Source: Rhizophagus sp. LPA8_4_AMF (Eukaryota; Glomeromycota; Glomeromycetes; Glomerales; Glomeraceae). Taken from it: a stretch of 33,242 bases of DNA. The stretch spans positions 1 to 33,242 of the forward strand of contig JADRCO010000464.1 of the NCBI GenBank assembly GCA_021464525.1, read 5' to 3'. Shown one piece after another: positions 10,301-20,647 of the stretch. Below the pieces are notes generated by a model, which searched no databases, was not told where the DNA came from, and was given only the letters and a program-made list of their open reading frames with translations. The translations under genes and the position numbers were made by a program. The number at the start of each line of letters is the position of its first letter. Position 1 is the first letter of the stretch.

Positions 10301-11164
10301 AAAATTGGAACAATCCCCGGAATTAAGAGTCTACATGAGTGGACATGGCCAGATCAAGGAGAGGACACGGGATTTGTATGTGCCAGGATTTTACCTGGAA
10401 TTGGAGAATGGAAAAAATGGTCTCCAATTCAAATAAAAAAGATCCAAAAACAAAGAAAAAGCGAAAAACCAAACCCAGAATATTCTGCTCATATAGAATC
10501 CTCTAAGAAATGGATGCTACCCATTGTTGCTGGTAAAGGCACTGTGATATTTTTTTACATTTTAGTTTCAATGTCTTTCAATAATAGCTAATATAATTTT
10601 GTAATCTTCAAGACTCTGCTGTCAATTGTGAATCGGTATGAATCATTTGATATTGAAAGTTTTTTTTTTTATATACTAAAAAAACTAATCAATATACAGG
10701 ATCTAAACCTTTTGAATCTGAGTATGAATAGTATGAATATTACGAATGTAGTAAGTTCAAGAATACAAAGGTAATAAATATTCTATTGCAAATTTGTAAC
10801 ATAAAAAAATTCATACTAACATTTTGTTTTTCTTTGCAACAATAATCACAGCGTGTTTGTATCTGGATGGGCTCTAAAATCTAACAAGAATTATAAACGG
10901 GAACCATGGAGACGAATATCAAAAAATGTGAAACATTTATTAGAAAATATGTTTCATACAGGAACAGCAAACCCAAGTAACAAATTTTCAGCACAACAAA
11001 TGCATGAAGAGCTTGCGCGACGTGCTCAATTAGGGGAACTGGACGAAAATGACATACCCAAAACTTCTACCATTCAGAATTGGATTACTGGCTTCTCGCG
11101 AAAATGGAAAGAAATCATGGCAATACGTGAATTAGAAACAAGAGAAGACGTTAGAAATGTATAA
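7394..11164 (+). pseudogene. Eight-exon DDE transposase gene, frameshifted copy
   Basis: Exons: 7394-8385, 8467-8694, 8772-9191, 9274-10020, 10086-10212, 10266-10532, 10700-~10770 and 10852-11164, with GT-AG introns of 53-167 bases. Junctions keep frame through exon 7. The start ACCATGTC lies 221 bases inside the TIR. Restored length is about 1050 residues. Exon 3 holds CSECNECGYEIF and exon 4 opens with a Cys/His cluster (PCICHCLSHSFGVC, then CNNC), probably zinc-binding. An RNase H-like core follows in exon 4: Asp in VIIVDYKM (codon 9634), Asp in SDNGPHYH (9880), then EAGEAKTLIDSHH (Glu 9976 or 9985, Asp 10003). The C-terminus (GWALKSNKNYKREPWRR onward) resembles a DNA-binding tail of some eukaryotic transposon proteins. 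Damage: exon 1 is 992 nt, one base short, with a frame change near 7549 and stop at 7553; TAG at 10729; and exon 7-8 phases disagree by one base. The superfamily is not certain (KDZ- or IS3EU-like groups are possible). Confidence 0.85.
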
Positions 11165-11474
11165 ATAAGTAGTTCTAAACGTATAAAAATACATAAAGAT
11201 ATAACTATAATTACTTTTATTTGTCAAACAATAAACAATAATAATAATACATGACTTGAAATTTTTACGCATATATATACATGTTCCTGTCAAATCTGAC
11301 GTTGCCCCAAAGTAAAGTTTTGAAAGGATAAATAAAATTGTCAATTTTTTTTGTTTGTTATCATCTCTGACATTTAGTGTTTCATCATGTGAAATTTGGT
11401 GATACAGCATGCTCATTTGCGGTTTTTATGACTTACAATATTTTGCCAATTTTGCTATTTTTATAATAACGTTA

Positions 11475-11522
11475 CCCCGAATTTATATAGTAATTCACTG
11501 CCGATCATAGGCGGATCGGATC
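11475..11522 (-). repeat. Right terminal inverted repeat
   Basis: Inverted partner of 7173-7220, followed directly by TTAA at 11523-11526. Weaker inverted similarity to the left arm continues inward to about 11365, including the TGTATCAC block. Confidence 0.92.
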
Positions 11523-11526
11523 TTAA
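11523..11526. other. TTAA flanking right transposon end
   Basis: Partner of the TTAA at 7169-7172; candidate target site duplication. Confidence 0.65.
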
Positions 11527-12365
11527 TGTTAGTTGAAATCATCATCTTTTTCGGCCATAATCATCACATGAAATATATTCATTTTTTCACTTTGGCTATT
11601 TACAAATCAATTTCACTGTATATGGATGATAAACAATAATAATACGAACCATTAAAAAAAAATTTAATTTTAATCACTTACAATCTAGTATTGCAAAACC
11701 TTTCTAAAGCGAGAAGTGCTTTTAGGCAAGTTAGGTAATCAGTATGTTAAATAAACCAAAAATATTTTATTTTATGACCCATAGATATAAAAATGTTGTG
11801 ATATTGTTGTGTCGGTGTGCCAGCCAACCAAATGGTGTGACAAAAGTGGTGTTTCATTTATTTACGATTATTCGTAAGTTTACTCGTCTAGAAAGGATAA
11901 TGCCAGAAATTTTGAGATGCGAAAAAAAAATCTTGTTTTTTGTTGATAAATTTGCCAATTTATTAAAATCTTTTTGTTAACGGTATGTCGTTTTTTTAAA
12001 AAAATCCTGTAGGAACTAAAAAGAGAATAAAGAAAAAGTGTACTCGAAATTATCTATGATATATGTAATTATAAGTAAAATAAATAAAATAAAGTAAAGT
12101 AATGGTTAGACGCGAAAAATTTACTTCTCGTTGACTCAATGTCGCTGCTGCATAAAAAAAAAAATATTTTTTTACCAGCCCTCAAATATATTTTTTATTT
12201 ACTTAAGTTGTTAGATTACATTAAAAAATCATTAAATATAAGCTTAAGTATATTAGATTACATTAACAAAAAAGAACATGATTACTTTTAGCATTTACTC
12301 TGGGCCTAATTTTAAAGAAAAGTTACGATTACAACTACTATCGTGTAGATCTGCATTTGGTAACA
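11527..12365. other. AT-rich spacer
   Basis: Contains a 78-codon ORF at 11744-11980 with no recognisable domain, splice signal or homologue, treated here as chance. No repeats or RNA genes were seen. Confidence 0.45.
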
Positions 12366-13939
12366 TCATGAATCCCATCCCATAATACTAACTTCCTTGA
12401 AATGCGAATGAGGCATCATAATCGTCGTTCGTCTACCATTAATTAGAACTTCCAAAGAATCTTGAACTGGATCAGTTAAATATATACCAAATTCATTTAA
12501 CGCTTCCTCGCTGATAAAGGTTATTACAGTCCCAGTATCAACGAGGAAAGTTACAACCTTGATTTTATTCTTGTATTTTACCGTAGTTGCGCAAAAAAGA
12601 CGGTAATGAAGTCCGTATATGATTCACCGTCAGACTCTTTTAATGAGTCAGAAAGATATCCAATTTTTAGTTTTTTTTTTGGAATCACTTCGTGAACACC
12701 TTTGAAGTTAATATCCGTTTATAAAATATTGAAATGTTTTGGATCGTAAGCGTCATCAAATTTTATCATCTTAGAGAGAACTTCCTTTGAGATAAAAGAG
12801 GATAAGAGATTTAAAAAATAAAATTGTATTAAATAGCGTAAGAGAAATTGAATAGAAGTATGTAAAGATATGTGAATAAGATTTTCTAAATTTTTTTATG
12901 AAAAATAAAAAGTCTGTCTATAGGCAAAGACGAAGAATATACAGACGCGTAATGATTAAGGAAATCAATAAAATTTTGGGCATATTTATGCAACTGATCT
13001 GATGAATAATTTTTTCAGGGTACTTTATTTGTTTGAATATTTTGTTTTAAGTACTGTTATCAGTTTCATAATTAAAACTCCGCTGCTGAGAAAATTCTTA
13101 TGTCAAACAGGTTCGTAATCAAGAGTACATTTATTATATCTAAAATGTCCAAAAGGTACCTTATGTCTGACTTGGTATGTTCTAAAGTTAAACGACAGCA
13201 AGCTGAAAAGGTATGTCCGTATATGATAGTGTATGGCATACGATTAACAAAACAATGTAATTTGAAGATTTTTTTTCGTGATTGTCATATAGTAATCATT
13301 CGACTACATACCACGGGCACCAAAGCATTCAATTCGAATAGAGGATCGATTTCATCATCATATTGACCATCATCCCGACCGATCTACCGTAACTCTTCAA
13401 TACTAAAAAGACTACGCCACCTCTTCAGCTTAATGTTAATTCACGATCGATTTTAACAACTAGAATCTATTGAATGAAGTTTTGTAAAAAGTGTTATGTG
13501 AAATTGTATATCTGTCTCTGATCTCTTCACGACTTTTCCTTTTATATTTGTTGTTGAATTCGACCTGATTCTTGTTTGTACTAACTTGAAGGTAAAGTTC
13601 ATAACTGGAAAATACAGATTATAGAGATTCATGAATGTGATTAAGATGAATAACATGTCTATTTTCTAATCAACCATTTCTCAAATTTTGATAATTCTAT
13701 ACTTATTTTTTGATTTGTACAATGTACAATGTAACAACCTCTGATGTCAACGATGACAAAGTATCTTGTAAATCAATATAAAGTATTGCGTTATTATTGT
13801 AATTGGAGTTCCAGAATAATTTTAAGCATCGTCATTATACATGTTTTAGCTTAGGACATAATTATTCGTACTGTGCTACGAAAAAAAAAATATATTAAAA
13901 AAATACTTACCAATAGAATAAAGTTTTAAGGGCTTCCAT
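12366..13939 (-). pseudogene. Retropepsin-like aspartic protease protein relic
   Basis: Read on the minus strand from 13939. A short exon MEALKTLFY (13911-13939) is followed by a perfect GTAAGT donor. Coding scraps follow: IDLQDTLSSLTSEVVTLYIV (near 13750), YELYLQVSTNKNQVEFNNKY (near 13580), LKRWRSLFSIEELR and IGRDDGQYDDEIDPLFELNA (13430-13320). The best part is 12800-12366: KMIKFDDAYDPKHFNIL, a TAA, then FKGVHEVIPKKKLKIGYLSD, a T-run frameshift near 12596, and the protease core VVTFLVDTGTVITFISEEA, where DTG is the catalytic aspartate motif. It ends at TGA 12366-12368 after FKEVSIMGWDS. Clan AA proteases of this kind belong to retrotransposon polyproteins or domesticated derivatives. Several stops and frameshifts make this copy non-functional. 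The joining of the upstream pieces into one gene is inference. Confidence 0.65.
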
Positions 13940-14870
13940 AGTTTCTCCCACAATATTATAATGAAATTTTCTCTGAAATTTTGAAAAGAGTATTTCTACG
14001 AAAAAAAAAAAAAATTAATCGATCTGAGCGGTTTATATATATGCCGAAGTTGTGACGCAAATATTACCATTTATTTTTATATTCTTGATGTGCAAATGAC
14101 ATATTATATATAAAGCGTCAAGAAAGTAAATTTTGCTGTTGTAACATAACTCTTAGACCGTGACCCGTGATACTGTATGTATTTATATATATATAGACGG
14201 GATTGTCAATTTAATAAAATTTTTATACTTTGTCGTTTTGCTCAATTAGGTTTTAATAGAATATGAGAAAGAAAAGAAGATTAGGTACAATGAGTCGGTG
14301 ATTCTATAACTTTGGGTTATGGTGTAATTCTAGTAGTACGATTTTTTTTTGTTATATCATCAAGTCGAATCATTATTTTATTTTATTTACATTAATTTAA
14401 TATTCCTTTTTTCTTTCTTTCTTTTTTTTTTAATTACGGATAATCTTTAAAAAGAACTTGGGTGATTCTATTACTCTGTTTGTGAGTTTTATATTTTATT
14501 AGGAATTTTTTTTGTTACATAATTAAACTGAATTATTAATAATTTTATTTAATAATATTTTTAATTAAAAATTTTCTTTGGTCGGGTTTAACGAAATATA
14601 CAAAAACGTTTAATCATGCAGAAAACATTAAGGGAACCTTTATTTTAGAAATTTACCTTAAGTAAATTAAAAGTTGACGGGAAAAAGGATAAGATGAAGA
14701 AGAAGCTAATGATGTGACGAGAAATTGATCGTTAGAGAAGGACTAGACGTTTAGATCGATTTGATGACAATAAAAATTCTGAAATTAAAATAGGAGAATA
14801 TAAAAATCAAAAAAAAATCCTTTTCTTACATAATTATATAAATCAACAGTTTTTATATTGATCTTGCATA
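13940..14870. other. AT-rich DNA, no gene seen
   Basis: Homopolymer-rich, with stops in all frames. The first 60 bases could be the promoter or 5' leader of the protease relic. Nothing else was recognised. Confidence 0.5.
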
Positions 14871-14874
14871 ATTA

Positions 14875-15023
14875 ATCACCGAGGCACCTAATGAATTAAA
14901 AGCTATCAGTAATAATGATATGGAATCGTTCCATTATTTAAATGACGAAATTCTTACAATTATTCAAATACCTTTTTTCAAGAATTTTTGATGTTAGGTT
15001 GAAGACATTCGGAACCATTTTGG
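14875..15023 (+). pseudogene. Possible short exon pair, low support
   Basis: Frame 14875-14991 reads ITEAPNELKAISNNDMESFH and continues to a TGA, with an unusually protein-like composition. A second piece after ATGTTAG (VEDIRNHFG, 14998-15023) ends at a GTAAGA donor. The family is unknown and no further exons were found, so it may be chance. Confidence 0.2.
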
Positions 15024-15742
15024 TAAGAATAAGATTTTGCATACATATATAATTTTTTTAAAAATATAAAAAATCATAATCGTCCTTTATTCAGAATTTA
15101 GGATCGGTAGATTTTTGGGTCGGATTTTTGTATTTCCTTTAGGTTGTAGGAAGAAATTTTTAGATTTTTGGGTATGCCATAAACTATCTCGCTCTTTTCT
15201 CAATAATTTTGAATTACATATTTTAAACTTACTTTTTTTTTTTCTTCATGTAGGATATTTACCAATATATTTATTCGCGTTACGTATATTGAACATGGTA
15301 CATCAATTTGGATCGAATCTTTAATATCATCTTTGAAAGAAGTATAATAAGCACTGGTAGGTTTATTATTAGATCCATCTATATTACACAATTAAATCGA
15401 AGTTATAATATTATTTTTTCGTATGGGAAAGACTGAAATATCTCTTGGTAAATTTTAATGTTATATATTATATGTATTATATGTATTAATTGGTTTTTTT
15501 TAAAAGGTAATTAATATAAAGATAGCAAATTAATATCAGCAAAAAAGGAAACATTATCAGAGAAGGAAAATCAAAAAGAAACATGAAAAAAATTCGATTT
15601 ATTTTTATTTTATGTATCGAGTTAATTATAATAAGTATTAAATCATGCGAATGCAATGGCGTTTTTATTGTTATAGAATTTTGTGATCACATGGATTAAG
15701 GGTTAATTTCAGCCAGTTATATTAAAATTTAATGTTTATATG
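15024..15742. other. AT-rich DNA, no gene seen
   Basis: Short overlapping ORFs on both strands near 15115-15391 show no domain. Only local echoes were noted (AGATTTTTGGGT appears at 15110 and again at 15162). Confidence 0.5.
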
Positions 15743-16003
15743 TTTAGTAATTTCTGTATACTAAAATAGAATAAAAAAACCAATCGGAAATTGGAACACT
15801 ATACTCCAAGTTTACCGAGATTTACCAGCAAAAATATGGAAGCCATCCCTTTTTCGGTTCCATTGAAAATAATTATTTTTTAATTTAGTAATTTTTGAAT
15901 ACAAATAAAATAGAAAAAAACAATCGGAGCTATACTTCAAGTTTTACCGAAATATACCAGCGAAATGTCCCCCTTTTTAGCTCCATTGAAATAATTTTTT
16001 TTT
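15743..16003. repeat. Diverged tandem duplication, period about 141 bp
   Basis: TTTAGTAATTT opens both copies (15743 and 15884). AATCGGA, TTACCGA, TACCAGC and CTCCATTGAAA or TTCCATTGAAA recur in the same order, with many substitutions and small indels. The function is unknown. Confidence 0.75.
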
Positions 16004-17430
16004 TTAAAAGCATAGAGATACGAAAGTGAATTCTAACCAATAATTTATTCATTTTATAATAATACAATAATTTGGCGTTTTCATTATCTCGTTTATTTTC
16101 TGATTAGTAATTTTCTTTTGTATTATAAAACAGGCAACTGCATGTGTTGCGTGAAAGATTTCACAAATAGAAAATTAGTTTTTTTTTAGGCATTTCCGAA
16201 CCAACCAAATTACATTTTATTGTAAAAAAAAAAATATTTTCCCCAAAATTTGATGTTTAATGAAGATCATCTACGGATGTTTCATTGTGTTTCTGAATGA
16301 CAGACTGATTAGTATTGGCTTATCTTCTTTTTGTCTTACTATTAAGTCAATTGAAGAAAAGGATTTTTAAAAATGAAACTATAATTATAATGTTTAGTTG
16401 AAAAAGCTTATTCAATATTCGCCTTGTCTTTAAAGTAATATAAATTATCATAAGCAGAAAATTCTGATATTTTATTATCATGCAATGTCATTATCATTAT
16501 GTACAGTGCGATGATAATCTTTATATGTAGCAAACATTTTACGTTCGAAATCATATTTTATATTGTTTAAAATAACATGTATAATTTTTTCAAATATTAC
16601 AAAAATCAAAACCGGAATTTTTTTTTGATTATCGTTTGGTAACTAACTAATTTTGTAATCTCATTTTTAGTGATCATGAGAAAATTCTTTATGATTGATA
16701 AATAAATATGTACATAATAGGAAATTTTATGAAAGGATCAATTGTATAAAGTTTAGACCTAATATACTTGCAATACATTTATCAAAATTAATACAAGAGA
16801 TAAGCAAATGAAATTTTAATGAACGATCTGCAAGAATCAAGGAGTCTTAATCAGTTCCTCAGTTCCCTAAATAGAAACAATAACTTTACTTATGAGTATT
16901 TCTTAAACAATCCGATTGTAACATTTCAGAGTACTCCAATTTTTTTTTTTTTTTATTAAATAAACGTCGTATATTTCATATTGCGGTTAATATACGGTAT
17001 ATTAAAATTTTTATTCGAGATACATTGCACATGTAAAATTCTTGATATTATGCATATCAACAACAAATCACAAATGTTGATCATGACATGTCAAATGCAA
17101 TGTGACTATAAAAAACCTTATATGTCTTAGAATCAAATTTTATTGTAAATTTTGGGTTCATTTCATTGTCTTTTAACAATTTAAAACAAGGAAATTGATG
17201 CGGTAAAATGTGGAATGATAACTTTTGATGAGTAATTTTTTTTTCTAAATTTATACTAATAAATTGTTAAAATATGATTCATTAATAATTTTTTTTATGT
17301 ATAATTATGAAATGCTTGACCATTTTGATGAAAGGAATTCCCGTTCCAAGTTTGTGAATATATTTTATTAGTAAATCTCAACTATATAAAATGGTCTCCT
17401 ATTCTAAAAAATATTCCTATATAAAATTTT
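16004..17430. other. AT-rich DNA, no gene seen
   Basis: Long T- and A-runs, no sustained coding frame on either strand and no recognisable RNA gene. Confidence 0.5.
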
Positions 17431-17439
17431 CAAAAAATA

Positions 17440-17606
17440 ATAACGCTCATTTTATTAAATAAAATTCTTTCTTTAATTTCATTAAAATTCGACACTCCTT
17501 TATTAATCCCTTATTCCGTTAAAATTCACTCATTTATTCCATTAAAATTCGAAATTAATAACGCTCCTTATTCCATAACACTCATTTATTAAAACAAATT
17601 CTTCCT
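17440..17606. repeat. Low-complexity CATTAAAATTCG-type repeats
   Basis: Words such as ATTAAAATTC, CTCATTTATT, CTTTATT and TAACGCTC recur four or more times over about 160 bases, directly downstream of the 17607-17981 minus-strand ORF. It may be a degraded short tandem array or the 3' end of that gene. Confidence 0.55.
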
Positions 17607-17981
17607 TTATTCCTTATTAATGGCATTCAAAATACCCATTGTCTTCGCGGTCTTCACAGTTTCCGCTTCCGAAATATGACCGTCATAAAAAAGACACATA
17701 TAGCAAGACCCGGCAATTGCTATATGAACTTCGCGTACGATTTTAAAAAATCGTCGGGTCAAAAGACTCACACTTGAGATGTCGTCTTCTAAGACCCATA
17801 GGTATTTTGGAGTTATAAACTGCCATGCCGACAACATTCCACTTTGAAGGAAACTTGTTTTAATTCCTTTTTCCTTTTTTTTCGACAATCCTTCTTCCAT
17901 TTTTTCCGATAAACTTTTTTCATGGTAAATTGTAAGAAAGAAATATGGTTGTAAAAGACCATTTTTCTTATAATTTAACAT
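17607..17981 (-). CDS. Intact orphan ORF, 124 residues
   Basis: An ATG-initiated, uninterrupted ORF whose composition is clearly richer in GC than its flanks, as expected for coding DNA here. The N-terminal third is basic and charged (EKMEEGLSKKKEKGIK). The middle holds AWQFITPKYLWVLEDDISSV. The C-terminal part has GSCYMCLFYDG and a helical end (EAETVKTAKTMGILNAINKE). No signal peptide, membrane span or known family was recognised. It could be a small lineage-specific gene, a transposon-derived scrap that happens to be open, or the last exon of something larger. No introns are obvious. Confidence 0.45.
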   Translation of the reverse strand: MLNYKKNGLLQPYFFLTIYHEKSLSEKMEEGLSKKKEKGIKTSFLQSGMLSAWQFITPKYLWVLEDDISSVSLLTRRFFKIVREVHIAIAGSCYMCLFYDGHISEAETVKTAKTMGILNAINKE

Positions 17982-18078
17982 GTAAATAGAAATTTCATGT
18001 AAATTATAATCTATTTTAAATATAATTCAATCAGTTAATTTATTGTGTAAAAATCTAATTTTTTTAAGTTTCTAATAC

Positions 18079-18665
18079 ATTTATGTAATTTTAACTATTA
18101 CATTATAATAAAGCTTAAAATATCTCAAAATATATACATTGTATCAAAATTACTTAATGTTACTTGATTAAAAATCTAAATTTTAGAACCTTATATAATT
18201 TGTCTTTATAGACATTTTATAATATATTATAAGATAATTTTACAGGGTACAGTAAAATCCAGATATCATGTGACTTCAATTTATTTAAAATTAATATATA
18301 TATATTTGGCCCATTTATTCTTAAGACTTTCAAACAATTTGCTGACATTTTGAATTGGTGGAAAATAGTTGTGATTGTAAAAAAAAGTGATAATTTAATA
18401 TAAAAATTGGATTTATGTAATTTTAAGTATTACATTATAATAAAGCCAAAATATATATATTGTATCAAAATTACTCAATGTTACTAAACCTATCTTCTAT
18501 GAAGCATTATACAGTAAGATAATTTTATAGGTGCGACCTGAAGACCTGAATCTGCTATATCATGTGACTTCAATATATTTCTTCGAAAAATCCACCAATA
18601 TAAAATTCTGTCCATTTGTCTTTAAGACTTTCAAACCGTTTGGTAACTTTCAGGTATCTGACTTC
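18079..18665. repeat. Diverged direct duplication, offset about 300-332 bp
   Basis: The copies start at 18079 and 18411 with ATTTATGTAATTTTAA and a shared ATTACATTATAATAAAGC. Later anchors are TGTATCAAAATTACT, AAGATAATTTTA, CATGTGACTTCAAT (18267 and 18561) and AAGACTTTCAAAC. The offset falls from 332 to about 294-300, so one copy has gained or lost about 35 bases. A weak ORF at 18531-18740 overlaps copy 2 and is not called. Confidence 0.8.
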
Positions 18666-18821
18666 AAAATGGATGGGACAAGTCTTTTGAAATGTGGAGA
18701 TATAAAGTATCATATAATATTAGGCAGATCCCACCCTTAGGTAGTAATGCCTGTTATTACCGTCCAAATTGGAAACTTTCTACATTATCATATCAGCTAT
18801 TATTAACCACCACGCCTTTAA

Positions 18822-18957
18822 CTATTCCTTGACAAGCATTATTTGCTCGTCAAGGTCTTTTGCTAAAGTGTTAATTACCTGCCTAGCTATCGCAGCATCT
18901 AGGGCCTTTTTAACCACCATAGAATTTGTTTTATTTGCATTTTTATCTAGATAACAT
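18822..18957 (-). pseudogene. C-terminal coiled-coil fragment ending KDLDEQIMLVKE
   Basis: An open minus-strand frame ends at TAG 18822-18824. From ATG 18918-18920 it reads 32 residues, including VKKALDAAIARQVINTL and KDLDEQIMLVKE. It is helical and coiled-coil-like. The same motif recurs 6.6 kb away at 25429-25524, so both are fragments of one dispersed family. The full protein is not visible. Confidence 0.5.
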
Positions 18958-19145
18958 TAAATTAATATCCATTTTTTAATTTCATACTACAATCACAGAA
19001 AATATGGTGAATTTGATGAGCTTTGCATAGCATATCTAATTTCATCTTGTATGTTTAAATATCATTTTGATATATCCAATATATTTCATTACGGTCTCAA
19101 TACGTTTTTCTTGTTGATCAAAATTTTTTGCTGAACAATACTTTT

Positions 19146-19290
19146 TCACCTGTTATTCTTCATTAATTTTTCTATTTCTTTTTTAATAGATTCATTTTGG
19201 TTGACTAGGTCAGAATAAACTTCAAAAGGAACGAATCCAATACATTCTCTGCATCAATCTCGCTCCACTCTGAATTAATACGTTGATAAG
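19146..19290 (-). pseudogene. Coding relic (INSEWSEIDAENVLDS)
   Basis: Minus-strand reading YQRINSEWSEIDAENVLDS, then a frame change into PFEVYSDLVNQNESIKKEIE and KLMKNNR before a TGA. The charged helical tail and the position upstream of the 18.8-kb fragment suggest one decayed protein gene, possibly ORF1 of a retrotransposon. The family is not recognised. Confidence 0.45.
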
Positions 19291-19385
19291 TAGTATTATT
19301 TAAAATATAATTAATATTAAATTTGCAACTGGATGAGAAAAAGAAAAATGAAAATTTTATGGAGATATTTTTGAAAAATGATGTA

Positions 19386-19634
19386 TCAGTAACCCTCTAT
19401 ACCATAATTTTCTAAGCTTATGAATACAAAATCCAATGCCTAAGTTCTAAAAAGTGCAGAATCTGAGAAACCTATAAATTCTACTATGATATTACCATTC
19501 CTTTGTAATTGTCACAACCACATGTCCTTTCCATAATCTTGCCAAATTCTATAAATATATTGGTACCAGGGTCTGGGTTTGCCAAAATTTTTGACATCCA
19601 CAGTCTTTCTTAAAGCATTTACCCAATCCAAACA
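19386..19634 (-). pseudogene. Coding relic, 83 codons with two internal stops
   Basis: One frame runs from 19634 down to TGA 19386-19388 with only two internal stops. Recognisable pieces are CLDWVNALRKTVDVKNFGKP, RPWYQYIYRIWQDYGKDMWL, GNIIVEFIGFSDSALFRT and ALDFVFISLENYGIEGY. The aromatic-rich, low-stop frame is far from random for such AT-rich DNA, so a decayed gene is likely. The family is unknown. It continues poorly upstream (YDKYTSIDLEAVTLLV near 19700). Confidence 0.55.
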
Positions 19635-19889
19635 TTATTGTATGAAATGTTCTTATGTAAAAACTTTAAAATTATACTAATAAAGTCACTGCTTCTAAAT
19701 CAATAGAGGTATACTTATCATAAATTATATTCATACCCTTGTTTTATTAAAAAAAATGTATTTATTACATGATTTGTAAATCTCTCTTTGCTAATAGTCA
19801 ATATAATGACATGTAATCATTCTTGCAGTTTTCATAAATATCTGTTTTGCATTCCATTGAAATTTTGTTATCCAAGATGTTTTTCTTAT

Positions 19890-20640
19890 ATTTGAAATAA
19901 AAATTGGTCGTAATAGAGACACCAAAGTATGATGCTTGGATGAGGAATTTAATGGTATTGAGGGCCCTGATTCGAATTCATGACAGTGTAATTTTTATAG
20001 ACGTAAAATTAACTCCTGATATTAGTTCATTCTTGAAATGTTACTAGCACTTGTTGACTATGGGTCTTTTATAATTGTTTTTACAAATGTGAAGTAACTT
20101 TGTTGAAGTGTTGAATAGATTTGCTGGCTTAATGATTAGTCTCTTACTAATAATCAATTTCCTTGTCTTGTTATTAATTGTTGGTTGGTGAATATTGGCT
20201 GGATATATTGATAGCTTTCTATTGTATAGCATTGCTAGTAGCATGAGTAGCCAGCAGCAGTATTTTTTTTCTCCAGTATTGTCATTAAACTTTTAATTGA
20301 ATCATGATTGGTTAACCATCAACAATGAATGATTTGTTGAAATTTCTAATAAATTTTTATGTAACATGTATTATTCTTCTCTTGCTTTATTATAATTAAG
20401 TTTGATTACTTGTATCATCTGAATTTATTCATAAACTAGATGTTTGCATCTAATAGTTTTCAATACAATGGGGATTAAACATCTTTTTTCAAGTTTATTA
20501 TTCAAATATCCTCTTGTATATTCTTTGTCTCTGAATATGTTAAATTCATTTATGGGAAATTAGTAATATTCTTAAACTAGTTTGTCTCTTCCTATTTGGG
20601 TATTGGAAAATATAGGAAGTCATTTGTATTCCCCAATATT
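19890..20640. other. Decayed DNA, weak coding traces
   Basis: A block at 19920-19980 ends with TGATTCGAATTC, faintly like a tRNA/SINE B-box, but no A-box or cloverleaf was found. The minus-strand ORF 20044-20244 has no recognisable domain. Confidence 0.35.
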
Positions 20641-20647
20641 AAATTAG

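Larger units (their letters stand above)
7173..11522 (+). mobile_element. 4.35-kb DNA transposon with TIRs and TTAA flanks
   Basis: Both ends carry 48-bp inverted repeats matching at 46 of 48 positions (7173-7220 and 11475-11522). Weaker inverted similarity continues inward for another ~110 bases (for example CAAAATTGGCAAAA on both arms). The interior holds one spliced gene on the plus strand encoding a DDE-type transposase. The ends read GAYCCGATCCGCC and the flanks are TTAA. TTAA targeting is typical of piggyBac, but neither the TIR start (not CCC) nor the protein looks like piggyBac. This copy is defective because its transposase gene is broken; the well-preserved TIRs suggest fairly recent activity or mobilisation in trans. 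Confidence 0.9.

Noticed and set aside
11132-11416. Minus-strand ORF at the right end of the transposon
   Set aside because: Runs from the transposase C-terminus into the inner inverted repeat; no domain, AT-rich chance frame.
7169-11526. Calling the element piggyBac because of TTAA
   Set aside because: TIRs do not start with CCC, the gene has seven introns, and the catalytic motifs and Cys-rich modules do not fit piggyBac.
13100-13366. Plus-strand ORF of 88 codons
   Set aside because: Antisense to the aspartic-protease relic; the minus strand reads recognisable sequence (IGRDDGQYDDEIDPLFELNA).
19920-19985. tRNA- or SINE-like block with TTCGAATTC
   Set aside because: B-box imperfect, no A-box at the right distance and no cloverleaf.
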